NCBI GenBank assembly: GCA_015501595.1 | Contig: JADNRX010000001.1 | Coordinates: 930,001 to 994,000, forward strand | Reading direction: 5' to 3' | DNA length: 64,000 bases | From: Hymenopellis radicata | Taxonomy: Eukaryota > Basidiomycota > Agaricomycetes > Agaricales > Physalacriaceae | In this document: positions 22,201-35,119 of the stretch, in pieces | Numbering within the stretch: the first letter of the stretch is position 1 | Layout: each line of letters opens with the position of its first letter | The notes under the pieces: generated by a model | What the model was told of the DNA's origin: nothing | The model's input: only the letters and a program-made list of their open reading frames with translations | Database searches by the model: none | Translations under genes and position numbers: made by a program

Positions 22201-23153
22201 TCAAGGTCGAAATGGTTTACATGCTTCAGCGTCCCAGCTGACAAACTGCCCATTGAGCGATGAGGGTGCGTTCAGCACCAATCCTGCTATTATTTGACCT
22301 GGAAGGTCCGGTGATAGCAGCTCGCCTTGAGAATGCAAACGAGTAAACTTGTTGCGATCTGCCTCGGACATGTGTACTTGTGATTCAGGAGCGCGTACTT
22401 GCGCTTGCATCTGTACAAACTTGAATCAAGACCACAAAATCACTGACGACAACGTACTGCCGTGTCCACAACGCCAGGCCTAAACGCGATCGATGTGATT
22501 TTAGGTTCTTCTTGTGCAAGTGTTCTGTGGATATGTTGAGTCAAGTTTCTAATCGAAGATATGACTTACCTGCACAAACTATTCAGAGCAGCTTTAGACG
22601 CGCTGTATGGTCCCCAACCAGGCGTCCCATTGACCGCGGCACCTGAGCTGACGAAGATGATCTTGCCACCAAGTTCGCTGGCCCGTAAAGCAGGAAGGCT
22701 TGCTCCAACAGCCGTGATCAAGGAGAAAAAGTTGACATCGAAATGGGTCTTCCACGCAGCGAGGGGCGTGGAGTCTCCGATGCGACATAGAGGATCCAAA
22801 GTACCTGCATTGAGAACAAGTCCATCGATGTGTTGGAAAGTTTCTTCGACGCGCTTGATTGCGGCTATGAGTGCGGATTCGTTTGTGCTGGTACGGTATT
22901 ACGCGTTGAATTGAAACAACTTGAAAGAGGTACTTACATGTCGCATTCGAGGATGAGTAGATTATCTGAAGAGAGAGCATCCAGTTCGTGGGATCGTGCT
23001 CTAGATAGAGCAGCAACATTTGCATTGAGAGCCAGAAGCCTCTGGACGACGGCCAGACCGATGCCTCTACAGACAAATCTAAGCACAGTGTTCGTCCCTT
23101 GGGCAGTCTTACCGTGAAGCCCCAGTAACAATTACTACAGGTTTTCTCGCCAT
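22201..23153 (-). CDS. Short-chain dehydrogenase/reductase
   Basis: NAD(P)-dependent SDR, similar in layout to fungal benzil/sepiapterin-reductase-like enzymes. Start ATG 23153: MARKPVVIVTGASR, then an intron, then GIGLAVVQRLLALNANVAAL (Rossmann TGxxxGIG). HIDGLVLNAGTLDPL holds the NAG site. The catalytic Ser is in GGKIIFVSSGAAV and the Tyr/Lys in GWGPYSASKAALNSLCR (YxxxK). TSIAFRPGVVDTAMQ is the conserved post-catalytic PG motif. The end is DAEACKPFRP at 22201. The substrate cannot be predicted. It is head to head with a protein kinase at 137 bp. Confidence 0.87.
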
Positions 23154-23290
23154 GAATGTCAAACAGCAAGATCGGTTATCTCGGCCCGAGTCGTATAAAT
23201 CACTTGCGCTCCACGCTCACAACTCTCTTTCTAACCACGACTTTGACAGTCGTGAACTTTGCACACTATTCACGCTTTTTCTACTCCAAC

Positions 23291-24676
23291 ATGTTCTCTT
23301 CTCTCGATTTCCCTCGATACGCCTTTGGCGGGCACCGCGTCAAGATGCTCAATGTTGTTGGCGTCGGCAGACACAGCCGCGTCGAGCGCGCCGTCTGGCG
23401 CCAGTCCCGTACCTGCCTGCCCAAATTCATCGCCGTCAAGTGCATCCCCAAGAGCGCAGACGCGTCTGCCGCGGAAATCGCCAACCACGCCAAGGTCTCT
23501 GATCACGAACACATTGTCAAGTTCTACGGCTCGTACTCTGACGCGAACACGGTCTATTTGAAGCTCCAGCTCGTAGAGGATGGTACCCTACTCACGGCGA
23601 TAAACGAGCGGAATCTCTTTCAAGGCAATCCGCCTCTAATTCGCACCGCGCTGTTGCAGCTCATCGACGCCGTTCATTATTGTCACGAACAGAGCGTCTT
23701 CCACGGCGACCTCAAGCCCGGCAATATCCTCTGCTCTGGCAAATCCGAACAGCTTAAGCTCTTGCTGTGCGATTTTGGCTCCTCCACCGATTCACCGACT
23801 TCAACCAATTTCACTTACGAGCGAGGAAGCGAAATGTATGTTAGTCCAGGTCGGTGTTTCCTCCCAAACTCAGTTGTGGCACGCGTTGACAGTTGAGTAG
23901 AGCGTCTAGGAGAAGAGTTTAGACTGGCGGTTTACTCTATGAAGCAAAGCGATATCTGGTCCATTGGTGTTATCGCCATCAACATTATCTCGTCGCGTGC
24001 TCCTTGGGAGAAGGCTGCCTCTTCCTCGTCTGGCTTCAATCGTTTCCTTCACGATCCCGCCTTCCTTCGTTCCACTTTCGGCATCTCGAAAGACACTCAA
24101 GCGATTCTCAAGCGGATTCTCATGTTGAACCCCATGGCTCGCATGTCGCTTCCCAACCTCCGTGCAGAAATCGCAACTGTTCCCTCCTTTTTCATGGCCG
24201 ACGAAAACACGCCTTTCAGCACGCCTTTGATGCAATACACGGCTAGAAACTGTGCTCTCTTGGATGTCATTCCGATCATATGCAAACCAGCATCGTCGCA
24301 AGCAAGTACCTGCAGCAAGGGAAGTCTGGATTCTGCCAACGACGAATGCATCATATATCCTAGTCCTGTTCTCGCTTTCGAACCTCTGGAGCAGCACGAG
24401 CCGCAGCCCATGATTGCGAAGATTGCGCGCTCTTTGAGCAGCGATGGGAGTAGCTCGGAGGAGGACAGTGATGGACCTATCACGCCGTTTTCTGCGGCAA
24501 TCGATGTGGATGTGGAGGTGCCAGAGTTGGACTTGCGGGATGGATCTAGATTTTTGCGGGTACCAAAGGCTCGTTGTCGTGCGGCGTCGTGGTCAACTGG
24601 TCGGCTTATCATTGACAAGAAGTATGAGCGTCCGAGGGCAGTGTCTGCAGCGAAGAAGGGGAAAATCATTTTGTAG
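23291..24676 (+). CDS. Serine/threonine protein kinase
   Basis: Start ATG 23291 (MFSSLDFPRYAFGGHRVKML). The kinase domain spans about residues 15-290: glycine-rich loop VVGVGRHSRVERAV, FIAVKCIPK (VAIK lysine), catalytic loop VFHGDLKPGNIL, DFGSS, and an activation segment MYVSPE that joins across an intron (about 23849-23900) to RLGEEF, then SDIWSIGVIAINIISSRAPW. The catalytic loop reads HGD rather than HRD, so this is a non-RD-type kinase, as in the fungal Ran1/Pat1-Ksp1-like group (tentative). The C-terminal 180 residues are Ser- and acid-rich (SLSSDGSSSEEDSDG), probably a regulatory tail. Confidence 0.85.
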
Positions 24677-24787
24677 GGCTGGTCCCGCTTCCACTCGTTT
24701 ATTCAATTAAATAATGTTACAATACCATTACTAGAACAAAGTCAGAGGGCAGATAGACAAGTGATTGTATGCGCACCTCTACAGTGA

Positions 24788-25294
24788 TCATGAAATAGGA
24801 ACGTCGGTCGTCGGTCGTCTTGTTTCTCTGCCAAGACCTGCGGCCATCTCTGCTTCCTCTATGGTATAGACCGGCTCCTTGAGCTGTTTTACACGACGCT
24901 TGTGCACCTTGCTTTTCCAGTGTGATTTTAATGCAACGTCCGTTTCATAGTATCTGAGCACTGGTTAATTGATGATCAAAAGATGGAGGATGGACTAACT
25001 TTGCGCATTCGACGCAGTAATGCTGGGCGAGGCCAGGCGTCTCAAAATCCAGCGGCTGGGCTTCGAGGACTGCCCGATTCTGTGCCAGAGGGTTGGATGG
25101 GCAGGATGTGGGACAGGCAAGACGTACTTTTGGGTCCAAGTCAATTAGCTGGATCTGGTCCAAATCTCTTGTCCTGACCTAGTAGTGGTCAATTTAAGTG
25201 TCGGGTAGTAAGAGCAGCGCATTACCCTCGTTCGCGATGCCCTGTGTACGTCTCTGCGAGCATGATGAGCTCTCGAACGGCGAAGACGGCCCAT
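24788..25294 (-). CDS. BUD20: BUD20/ZNF593-type C2H2 zinc-finger protein
   Basis: Shuttling ribosome-assembly factor of pre-60S particles. Start ATG 25294: [20 protein letters not shown], the conserved basic N-terminus. An intron follows, then [20 protein letters not shown], with [20 protein letters not shown] and [17 protein letters not shown] forming one C2H2 finger (C-x2-C ... H-x5-H). [14 protein letters not shown] motif and a short tail (stop at 24788) complete it. About 120 aa, normal for the family. Its start lies 55 bp from ATP23, so the two share a very short promoter. Confidence 0.93.
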
Positions 25295-25349
25295 GGTATG
25301 GTATGGGAGAAAAAAAGGCAATCTGTGGCTGTGCAGAATTTCTCTCTTG

Positions 25350-25955
25350 ATGGGCGACAGCTTTGAGCGCTGGCGGCAATGGGCCGCCGCGATGGTCACG
25401 CCGAGCGACGCGGCGCGCACGGAGCGGGCGGTGCACCGCTGCGAGGTGAACAAGAAGTACCTGCTGACGTACTCGCCGACGGTCACCTTCCTCCTGCACC
25501 ACCTCAACCTCAGCGGGTGCAAGGTCCCCGAGCGCAACCTCGTCTGCGCGCCGTGCACCCGCTTCATGGCGGGCGGCTACGTCCCGGGCCGCGGCGCCGT
25601 CGTATTATGCGCCAACAACTTTTACAGCCGCGACCACCTCGAGCGCACCATGTGCCACGAGCTCATGCACCTCTACGACGAGTGCCGCTTCAAGGTTGAC
25701 TGGGCCAATCTCCGCCACCAGGCCTGCTCAGAGATCCGCGCCAACAATCTCAGCGGCGACTGTCGCTACTTTAGCGAGCTCCGCCGCGGCATCGTCAGCT
25801 TTGCCGCTCAGCACCAGGAGTGCGTCCGCCGTCGCGCGATAGAGTCTGTCACCCAAAATCCCAACTGTCCCAACGAGGAGACTGCTCGCAAGGTCGTCAA
25901 TGAAGTATGGGAGAGCTGCTTCAAGGACACCAGGCCATTTGATGAAATCTTCTAA
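25350..25955 (+). CDS. ATP23: Mitochondrial inner-membrane protease ATP23
   Basis: Metalloprotease/chaperone of the intermembrane space that processes Atp6 precursor and helps assemble the F1Fo ATP synthase. Intronless. Start ATG 25350 (MGDSFERWRQWAAAMVTPSD). The cysteine-rich core includes LSGCKVPERNLVCAPCT, then GGYVPGRGAVVLCANNF. The zinc site is TMCHELMHLYDECRFKVDW (HExxH), followed by ACSEIRANNLSGDC, FAAQHQECVRRRAI and NPNCPNEETARKVVNEVWES. The end is KDTRPFDEIF. About 201 aa. The GC-rich codon use of the first half contrasts with the flanks. Confidence 0.95.
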   Translation: MGDSFERWRQWAAAMVTPSDAARTERAVHRCEVNKKYLLTYSPTVTFLLHHLNLSGCKVPERNLVCAPCTRFMAGGYVPGRGAVVLCANNFYSRDHLERTMCHELMHLYDECRFKVDWANLRHQACSEIRANNLSGDCRYFSELRRGIVSFAAQHQECVRRRAIESVTQNPNCPNEETARKVVNEVWESCFKDTRPFDEIF

Positions 25956-26143
25956 TTCCAGTACGTTCCTTCTCTCATCCCACCGCATACCGCTAACCCT
26001 TTCCAGCTCACTAGATATACATCGTATTTTACCTTTTGGCCGTGGCATTCGCTTACACTCCGTACTAATACGTATCCCGTAGAGAATTACGCGACTCAAT
26101 TAGTGTCTATTCAGAAATCTACATGTAAAGCCCAGATCACAAA

Positions 26144-27544
26144 CTAGTTGGTCCTGTACAGAGCCCGCTTCGCAACCTTGGTAATCACTTCGGTGGTGGG
26201 GAATGCAAGGGCCTCCAAGTTGGTGGCATACTACACCGCGTCAGTAATGCCAATCAAAAAGATCGGGTTATCCACTTACGGGGGTAGGAACATCAGCACC
26301 GGTAACACGCTCGACAGGCGCGTCCAGGTAATCGAATGCCTCGCTCTCGATTATTTGAGCGCAGATCTCACTGCCAACACCGAACGCGGGGAAACCACCC
26401 TCGACGATTACAAGTCTGTATGAAACGCGTCGGTAAAGTCCATCACCCATTTGCGGAAAGACTTACCGGTTGGTCTTCTTGACCGACTTTTTGATAGTGT
26501 CAATGTCAAGAGGACGAATACTGCGCAAGTTGATAACCTCAGCCTTGATGCCCTCCTTGGCGAGCTCATCGGCAGACTCAAGACAGTGGGTAACCATCTT
26601 GCTGTGCGCGACGAACGTCACGTCGGAACCTTCGCGCTCGACCTTGCATTTGCCGATGGGGATAAGGAAGTCTTCGGACATGGCCTCGGCGCTCATGGGG
26701 TAAGAGACACCGTACAACATTTCGTTTTCGAGGAACACGACTGGGTTGGGATCGCGGATGGCGCTCTGCAACGCATTTAGTCAACAAGAAAACAGTAAGT
26801 GCTAGACCGACCTTTAGTAGACCCTTGCAGTCCTCAGCACTCCACGGGCTGACGACCTTCAAACCAGGAATCGAGCCGTACCAAGCAGCGTAGTCCTGCG
26901 AGTGCTGGGCGCCGACACCAGAAGCAGCACCGTTGGGACCACGGAAGACGATGGGACACGGCACGTTTCCTCCGGACATGTAATAAGTCTTGCCAGCAGA
27001 GTTGACAATCTGGTCAATGGCCTGCATCGCAAAGTTGAATGTCATGAATTCACAACTACACAAAAACCCCGTCAGTCAGTCAGCGCGCCTCGCACATGCC
27101 AAGGTTTACCCACATTGGTCGCAATCCAGCCAACGCCGCGCCCGTCGCCAGACCAGCGAAACCCATCTCGGTAATGGGCGTGTCGACGACACGCTTCTCG
27201 CCGAATTTGTCTAAAAGACCTTTCGTGACCTGGCAAAAACGTTATAGAGGTCGGTGTGGCAGCAAAACGCCGAACCTTGTATGCACCGTTGTACCGAGCG
27301 ACTTCCTCTCCGAGGATAAACACAGACTCGTCCCGAATCATTTCCTCCTCCATGGCAGCGTTGAGAGCGTCACGGACAGTCATCTAGCACCAGGGAATGA
27401 GCACACGTCGTGGCACGCTTGCATGATGCGCACCGAGTTGTCGGACGCCGAAGCGTATCCGCGAGCTGAGCGCAGGGCATGGCGGGCTATCGAGGCCCGA
27501 GCGAGAGCAGGCGCCAGACGAGGGAGAGCCAGACGGAGGACCAT
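26144..27544 (-). CDS. PDB1: Pyruvate dehydrogenase E1 beta subunit
   Basis: Beta subunit of the mitochondrial pyruvate dehydrogenase E1, which decarboxylates pyruvate with thiamine diphosphate. Start ATG 27544: [20 protein letters not shown] is an Arg/Ala-rich mitochondrial presequence. Conserved blocks: [100 protein letters not shown], and C-terminal [20 protein letters not shown], ending KRALYRTN with TAG at 26144. Full length with several short introns. Confidence 0.96.
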
Positions 27545-28056
27545 CGTTTTGGAGGACAAGGTGGATACGGAGGGTGTCGGAAAGCGAGCTCGGACGCGTA
27601 AAAAGTCTGGCAGACTTGTTGGGGATCCCAATTCCAGATTGGGAAGGCGGCCCGGCCGTTGCCGTTCTCAGGAACCATCAAGTGGGCAACTTGAACTTGA
27701 AGCCAACTTGAAGCACTTTGGAACGTGCTGGAGATGCAAGCTACTCATATTGCATAGATGGATCGCTTTACTCACGAGACCAACTTCCGAGTCCTTTCGC
27801 GGCTGACCTTCTCAAACTTGTCTCCTGAAACTCAAATCTCGTACAAGCTAGTCTCAACGCGAAGCTTGATCGATGATCCACAGAATCACAAACTTCATGG
27901 GGCTACGAAATATCCTCTCACACAACGTATTCGACGCTGACAGAGGAGGTACTTTATCAACCAGATAACGCCCTTAAATACCCTGGCAGCCGCACGCATA
28001 AACAAATTCTCCTCCCTCCTCATCACTGTGCCCAAGCCTTCGTTCTCATTTCGTCG
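27545..28056. other. Intergenic, promoter of candidate small gene
   Basis: Non-coding by appearance. A TATA-like ttaaata at about 27975 lies about 80 bp before the ATG at 28057, followed by a long CT-rich leader (ctcctccctcctcatc), as is usual for strongly expressed fungal genes. Confidence 0.4.
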
Positions 28057-28209
28057 ATGCCCGTCATGGGTCATTACGTTCCGACGCGCCATCGCGAAAG
28101 GCCTTATTCAACGAGGTTACGAGGTGAGCATCCTCACTGTGCCAAAGCGCTGAGGAAAGTCCTTTTTGGCAATGTTGACGATGTTGCCAATGAGCCAGGT
28201 GTGTACTGA
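28057..28209 (+). CDS. Candidate small protein (50 aa or spliced first exon)
   Basis: Not recognised. ATG 28057 opens MPVMGHYVPTRHRERPYSTR and the frame runs uninterrupted to TGA 28207-28209: 50 residues, strongly basic at first, then ALRKVLFGNVDDVANEP. Upstream sequence looks like a strong promoter and leader (TATA-like box, CT-rich UTR). A clean donor, GAG|GTGAGC, sits at about 28123, so the true product may instead be spliced onto a downstream exon that I could not identify. Supported only by composition and context. Confidence 0.35.
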   Translation: MPVMGHYVPTRHRERPYSTRLRGEHPHCAKALRKVLFGNVDDVANEPGVY

Positions 28210-28308
28210 CACGCTATTGCTTTCTGTTGGCAATGTACACGAACTTCTTTATTTCTTTCCTACGTTACAGTTATTTCCACCCACAAAAAAGGAAATACCC
28301 GACTCATT

Positions 28309-30929
28309 TTATGCCTGCTGAGCGCGTAGCCGTATTCTGACTGCATTCGCATGTGCTTGGAGCCCTTCGCAATCCGCCAGAGTAGCCACAATCGGACCGA
28401 GATCTTTCAGTCCAGCGGCCGTGATCTCCTGTGAAGTTATATGCTTCTGGAATGAAAGTGTATTAACACCACTGAACTGGCGAGCATAACCATTCGTCGG
28501 CAGTGTGTGGTTGGTGCCGGAGGCATAGTCGCCACAACTGAAATGTCTCTCAACAGAGGAATCGCATGAATATCACGGGGCGCACCTTTCCGGAGTGAAG
28601 GATCCGACGAAGACACTTCCAGCGTTCTCGATAGACGCCACGGCAGCGGGGGCGTTTCCGAGATGGATGATGAGATGCTCAGGCGCATAATCATTCGAAA
28701 ACGCGATCGCCTCTTCTACAGATGTCGCCTTGACGATGATGCTTTTGCGGATTGATTCACGGACAATGTCGACTCTGGGTAATGCCTTGGCTTGACTATC
28801 AACCTCTGCCTCGATTTGCTGCAGATGTTCCTCGGTAAGATTCACAGCGACGAGAACGACTTGTGAATCAACGCCGTGCTCTGCCTGAGATAGAAGGTCA
28901 GCAGCCACGAACGCTGAATTCGCAGTGTAATCCGCAATAACCTAAGAATGGATGAGGAGGTTACAATCAGATTGACAGTGGGAGCGTACCAGGACTTCGC
29001 TAGGTCCCGCAGGCATATCGATCGAGACGAGCGCATCGGTATCATTCTGTACCAACATCTTCGCCGCCGTAACCCACTGGTTCCCAGGTCCAAATATCTT
29101 GTCAACCTTGGGACAAGTCTCCGTTCCATATGCCATCGCAGCAACAGCCTGAGCGCCACCGGCCTTCAAAACCGCTGACGCGCCGACCAAGCTCGCAACG
29201 TACATCACCTCGGGAGAAATGGTGCCATCGGGACGCGGTGGCGTAGCGAAGACGATCTCTTTACATCCCGCTACTTTGGCGGGAATGCCCAACATCAAAG
29301 CTGTCGATGGCAGGATAGCTGTTCCACCAGGAATATACAATCCCACTCGAGCAATGGGGCGGGCGAAACGAGAGCACACTACGCCTGGCATGGTCTCGAC
29401 AACGAGTGTCTCCCGGTCCGCTTGCGCATCGTGGAACTTGTAGATATTGGCGTACGCTTTGTCAATGGCATTCTTAACTTGCGCGTCGATCTGCATTGTC
29501 TCGCGGGCGAACGGAGGGAACATGCACGTCGATGACATTTGAGCCTTGTCGAATTTGGCTGTAAACTCGAGGAGGGCTTTATCGCCCTCAGATCTGACCT
29601 TGGAAACGATAGGCTTGACCTTTTCTATCATTTCGCCGAGTTCAGAACAGGACGGCGAAGGAGGTCCTTTCGTGCTGTTTTCGAAATGCTGGTAAGGGTA
29701 GAGCTACGCATGCGGATAGGCGCGTCGGGATCAATTGGTGGCGGGGAGGAGGATGCTTGGGGAGGTGCAGACTGGGAGGATGCAGAAGGCGGGCTCCATT
29801 GCGGTTTGGCATTTCCCGGCCGACGCGTCACTCGTTTCGCTTTTCTGTCAAGAGAGCGCTCTATATCTGCGATCGTCACGCCGGACGCGATACATTTGGT
29901 GAGGGCAAAGTAGAATAGATCTGCAGCTTCGAACGCGACATCCTCTTTGGTTTCTGCACTGCACAACTCGTCTGCTTCTTCCATTATTTTGGAACGAAGC
30001 AGGATTGGATCGCTGAACAAGCGCTTCGTATACGAACCCTCGGGTGCGGACGCTAGTCTGGACTTGAGTGTGTCTTCAAGAGCAGATAGACCTTTGGTTT
30101 CGCCGAAACATGACTGTCTTTCCAGGTGGCAGAAGCCTGATCCGTGTTGCACGACGCGGAACTCCAGACTGTCTGAATCGCAATCCAGCCGGATGCTGGT
30201 GACAACCTGCGTCGCGCCAGATGTCTCCCCTTTGCGCCATAACCCATGTTTTCGCGACTGATAAACACCCTTGCCCGTGAGAATGCTCTCTTTCACAGAT
30301 TCCGTCGAAGAGTAGACCAATCCTAATGCCTGCCCAGTCTCGCTGCAAACAACGGTGGGGAAAAGACCGTCGGGACGATCTGACGATAACGGAGCCATAA
30401 AGGCATCAGCGACATTGATTTTAGCGGAGGAAGAGGGGCCGGGAGTGAGTTGGGCACTGGGTATGACCAGTGTAGCCTTTATCCCCAGAAGTTGCCGTAT
30501 TGACAACTTGGATGGTGCATTTGAGCCGGTGGACAGAAAGTATATATCAGATTTTTCAAAGAATTTGGATATGGAAGCTATCAAGTCGAGATCAAAGGCG
30601 GGTGATTTGAGTAGGACGCCAGAGACAGCGTTTCGAACCGTATCCGAGACGGCGCTGACACTTCCAATGTCGAGGAGAAGGATGATGCGGTCGTTGGGAA
30701 TGATTCCTACGAGTTCCTTGGCCCAGGCAAGAGGGACAATGACTTTTTCCGCGCCATTGTCGAGGTAAGTGGTAATGATAGACAGATCGAAGGATGGACC
30801 CTCTACAAGCACGTAAGAATGTTCGGGCAACGGGCCGCTCGGCGATGAGAGAATGACAGGGCCGATGCGCTCGAGAATGGGGAGCAGGGCGTCTGTTTCC
30901 TGGTCGAGTAGGGGCAGGAAGACAGGCAT
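28309..30929 (-). CDS. HIS4: Histidine biosynthesis trifunctional protein (HIS4), frame broken before HisD
   Basis: Fusion enzyme for steps 2, 3 and 10 of histidine synthesis. Start ATG 30929 ([20 protein letters not shown]). The HisI part (phosphoribosyl-AMP cyclohydrolase) has [10 protein letters not shown] and [14 protein letters not shown]. The HisE part (PRA-PP pyrophosphohydrolase) has [20 protein letters not shown] then [13 protein letters not shown]. The HisD part (histidinol dehydrogenase) has [54 protein letters not shown], and ends VRIRAQQA at 28309. The first ORF stops at 29628 (...RRPVLNSAK) and HisD resumes in the -1 frame at ATG 29631, overlapping as ATGA. One inserted base would restore an unbroken protein. 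Confidence 0.95.
29626..29640 (-). other. Apparent one-base frameshift in HIS4 (ATGA stop/start overlap)
   Basis: On the minus strand the sequence reads AACTCGGCGAAATGATAGAA. Frame 1 gives NSAK-stop; the shifted frame gives MIEKVKPIV, the start of the HisD module. No flanking GT-AG pair offers an evident intron. Confidence 0.8.
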
Positions 30930-31043
30930 CGTCAACTGAGTGATCGTGAAATTTTGAAGCGTTCAAGTCAAGTGCTAATTGAGTCATGTATCGATCGCCC
31001 TGTGCACGCGGCTGTTGCCGGCTCGACCTCAGCTCCTTCCACC
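30930..31043. promoter_or_regulatory. Bidirectional promoter HIS4 / VPS24
   Basis: 114 bp between divergent ATGs. A tgagtcat word (30980-30987) is a perfect core for a Gcn4/bZIP general amino-acid control site (TGAGTCA), fitting HIS4 regulation; factor identity is inferred. Confidence 0.6.
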
Positions 31044-31894
31044 ATGCAGTCACTCAATCGTTTCCTATATGGGCCCACGCCAGAGGAAAAGGTCAAAGCA
31101 TGGCAGAACAAACTGCGCCACGAAACACGCATGCTCGACCGGGAAATGAGGCAGGTTGGCGCACCACAGCCTATTCATATCTCACCCAGCTCACAAAGCG
31201 CCAGCTCGACCTCGCAACCACCAAAGTCCGCGCATCCGTGAGACAACTGGCACAAAAGGGAGATGTTAAATCCGCTCGTATCCTGGCACGGGAAGTTGTC
31301 CGCAGCGACAAGCAGAAGGACCGCCTTTCTGTGAGCAAGGCTCGCCTGGGTTCAATAGGTACCCAACTCAACCAACAACTGGGTGCGTTGGCCTTGTTCT
31401 GTTTCTACCCTGGAAATAACTCGTGCGAATAGCCATGATGAAGATAACGGGCTCGCTCCAGAAATCCACCGAAATCATGAAGCTGTCCAATGCGCTCATT
31501 AAGTTACCCCAAATCAGTCAAACGATGCGCGAAATGAGCATGGAGATGACCAAGGCATGCTCCTTTTAACTTGCATGATTTACAACTCATCTGGGAGATA
31601 GGCGGGAATAATGGAAGAGATGATCGACGACACACTGGACATGGACGATGACGAGGAGCTTGAAGAAGAAGCTGATGCCGAAGTTGATAAAGTTCTATTT
31701 GCTTTGACAAACGGAAAGCTTGGAGAGGCGCCTGCGGTTTCAAATGTTGCTCCAGTAAGGCGACCAATGTCAGCTTATATGTGGCGCACACTCACATTGT
31801 TTCGCAGGCAACGCAAGACACGACTTTAGAAGACGAAGAGACAGAGAAGACGATGGAGAGATACCGACAGACATTAAATGGTATTCTCAGCTAG
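31044..31894 (+). CDS. VPS24: ESCRT-III subunit VPS24/CHMP3
   Basis: Charged helical protein of ESCRT-III that polymerises on endosomes during multivesicular-body sorting and membrane scission. Start ATG 31044: MQSLNRFLYGPTPEEKVKAW, then QNKLRHETRMLDREMRQ. An intron follows, then LTKRQLDLATTKVRASVRQL, KGDVKSARILAREVVRSDKQ, SLQKSTEIMKLSNALIKLPQ, and after a further intron AGIMEEMIDDTLDMDDDEEL. The C-terminal MIM-like helix ends ERYRQTLNGILS with TAG at 31894. Basic N-half and acidic C-half are as expected for auto-inhibited ESCRT-III. Confidence 0.95.
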
Positions 31895-31947
31895 GTGTGA
31901 TGTTTAGGGATTCTTGTATTTTAGGTGTATCCATATATTTCACAATA

Positions 31948-33220
31948 CTATTCCCCTGCGAAGGTACTCGCCATGAACATCCATGTCCGATATGTCAATG
32001 TGCTCCTGGGATCTACGAGTACCATTCCCGTCATGCACATCTCATCCAACCAAATTGGGGCGCAATAACTGAACCAACAGATGACCCAAATGTATCCAAT
32101 GGTTCGTGCCACAACAGGAGGCACCTTAATTCCTGACGTTTTCACGAGCGCGATAACACAGGTTTCAACGGTGATGGCGAGGGATTGAACACAAAAGAAG
32201 ATCAGATTTCCGTACCCGATGCCTACTCCACCAAGTTGATGCATAACGCCCGAGACGAAAAAACCGTAGTAAAGGTTTACGAAAGAGGCTAGTTGACTTC
32301 CTGGCCGGATCCCCAAGAAGTGAATCATGAAACGATTATGCGACTTTAAGGCCTAGGAAACTTGTGAGAGTATATCAATCGCGACCACCTGGGACACATA
32401 CTCTTCGTAAATTTTGGTGCCATGTTCGACTGAGGTATAAATATCAACGAGGAGAACCCAGGTCGAGCAAAGAAACGAACCCCCAAAATGACCGCACGGA
32501 GTAGGCATCTGAGAAACTTCCAAACCAAGGTGGCGAGTCTTTGCCTCCAAGAATGAGTATCCAAATATCATGGGGAAGAATCTGAGCGGGTATAGTGACG
32601 ATGAGGAAGGTGTAGACGCTGATACATCGCCATCCTAGACCATAAGACGTAGTTGAGACAGCATTTTGGAAGGCCGGATTGAGACCAAGCGGTATGCATG
32701 CGAGGTCCAGGAAGAAGGACAATCCCACTATCCTCAACAGCAAATGCGATCTAGTCCGATATTGGGGATGGGGGACGGGGGCGAGAGTACCGCGAGGAGG
32801 TTCATGTATCCACCCCACACCACGGGGGTTTAACACAAGTTCCACGGCCCACCTGAAGCGTACTGCAAACGGTGCGAGGCCCACGTCCCGGATCTTAGCG
32901 TCCCCTGTGCTGGACTGCTTACTGAGCTCCTTATGAGCATCAGTGAGGAGGAGATAATCGGATGCGAAGAGAACGGCGGTCATATTCCATAGCCCAATCA
33001 AATTGTCGAAGTTTGGATGTGTTCGTGGCGCAAGACGAATGTTGTAGAATGCTAGGGCGCATATGGGGAGAAACAGGACGCGTCGACGCGTAAAGGAGCG
33101 TACTGTCAAGGACAGTACAAGCGAGGCAAAGATGAGGGCTAGCCGCAGGATGGCAAATACTGAATCAGAATACATAGTTTCCAGATTATGGGGGGATAGG
33201 AAAGTGTCAACGTCGAGCAT
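31948..33220 (-). CDS. MBOAT wax-synthase-like acyltransferase
   Basis: Multi-pass membrane O-acyltransferase of the mushroom wax-synthase-domain family (acyl transfer to an alcohol; substrate unknown). Start ATG 33220 (MLDVDTFLSPHNLETMYSDS). The N-half has TM helices, then RWAVELVLNPRGVGWIHEPP, IWILILGGKDSPPWFGSFSD and AYSVRSFWG. An intron (about 32440-32490) joins this to RTWHQNLRR, completing the conserved FWGRTWHQ motif. A second intron joins it to SHNRFMIHFLGIRPGSQ. The catalytic-His-like segment is YYGFFVSGVMHQLGG, followed by further TMs. The end is MFMASTFAGE at 31948. It is intact once spliced. The divergent neighbour is IDH2 at 118 bp. Confidence 0.85.
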
Positions 33221-33338
33221 TAAGCAACTGCCGCAGATTGCCGCAAGCAGGATAATCTTATCTCCGACACGTGGTCACTATCGGAACGAAACGCTTCAAC
33301 CCGGACCTCCAACTTTTACTACGACTACTTTTGACGAC

Positions 33339-35119
<1,781 letters not shown>

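Noticed and set aside
25379..25699. 106-codon frame inside ATP23
   Set aside because: Shadow of GC-rich ATP23 coding sequence; the HExxH frame is the real one.
31948..33220. Wax-synthase-like gene as a pseudogene because the FWG exon seems to run into a stop
   Set aside because: Two short GT-AG introns restore FWGRTWHQ and the following segments in frame.
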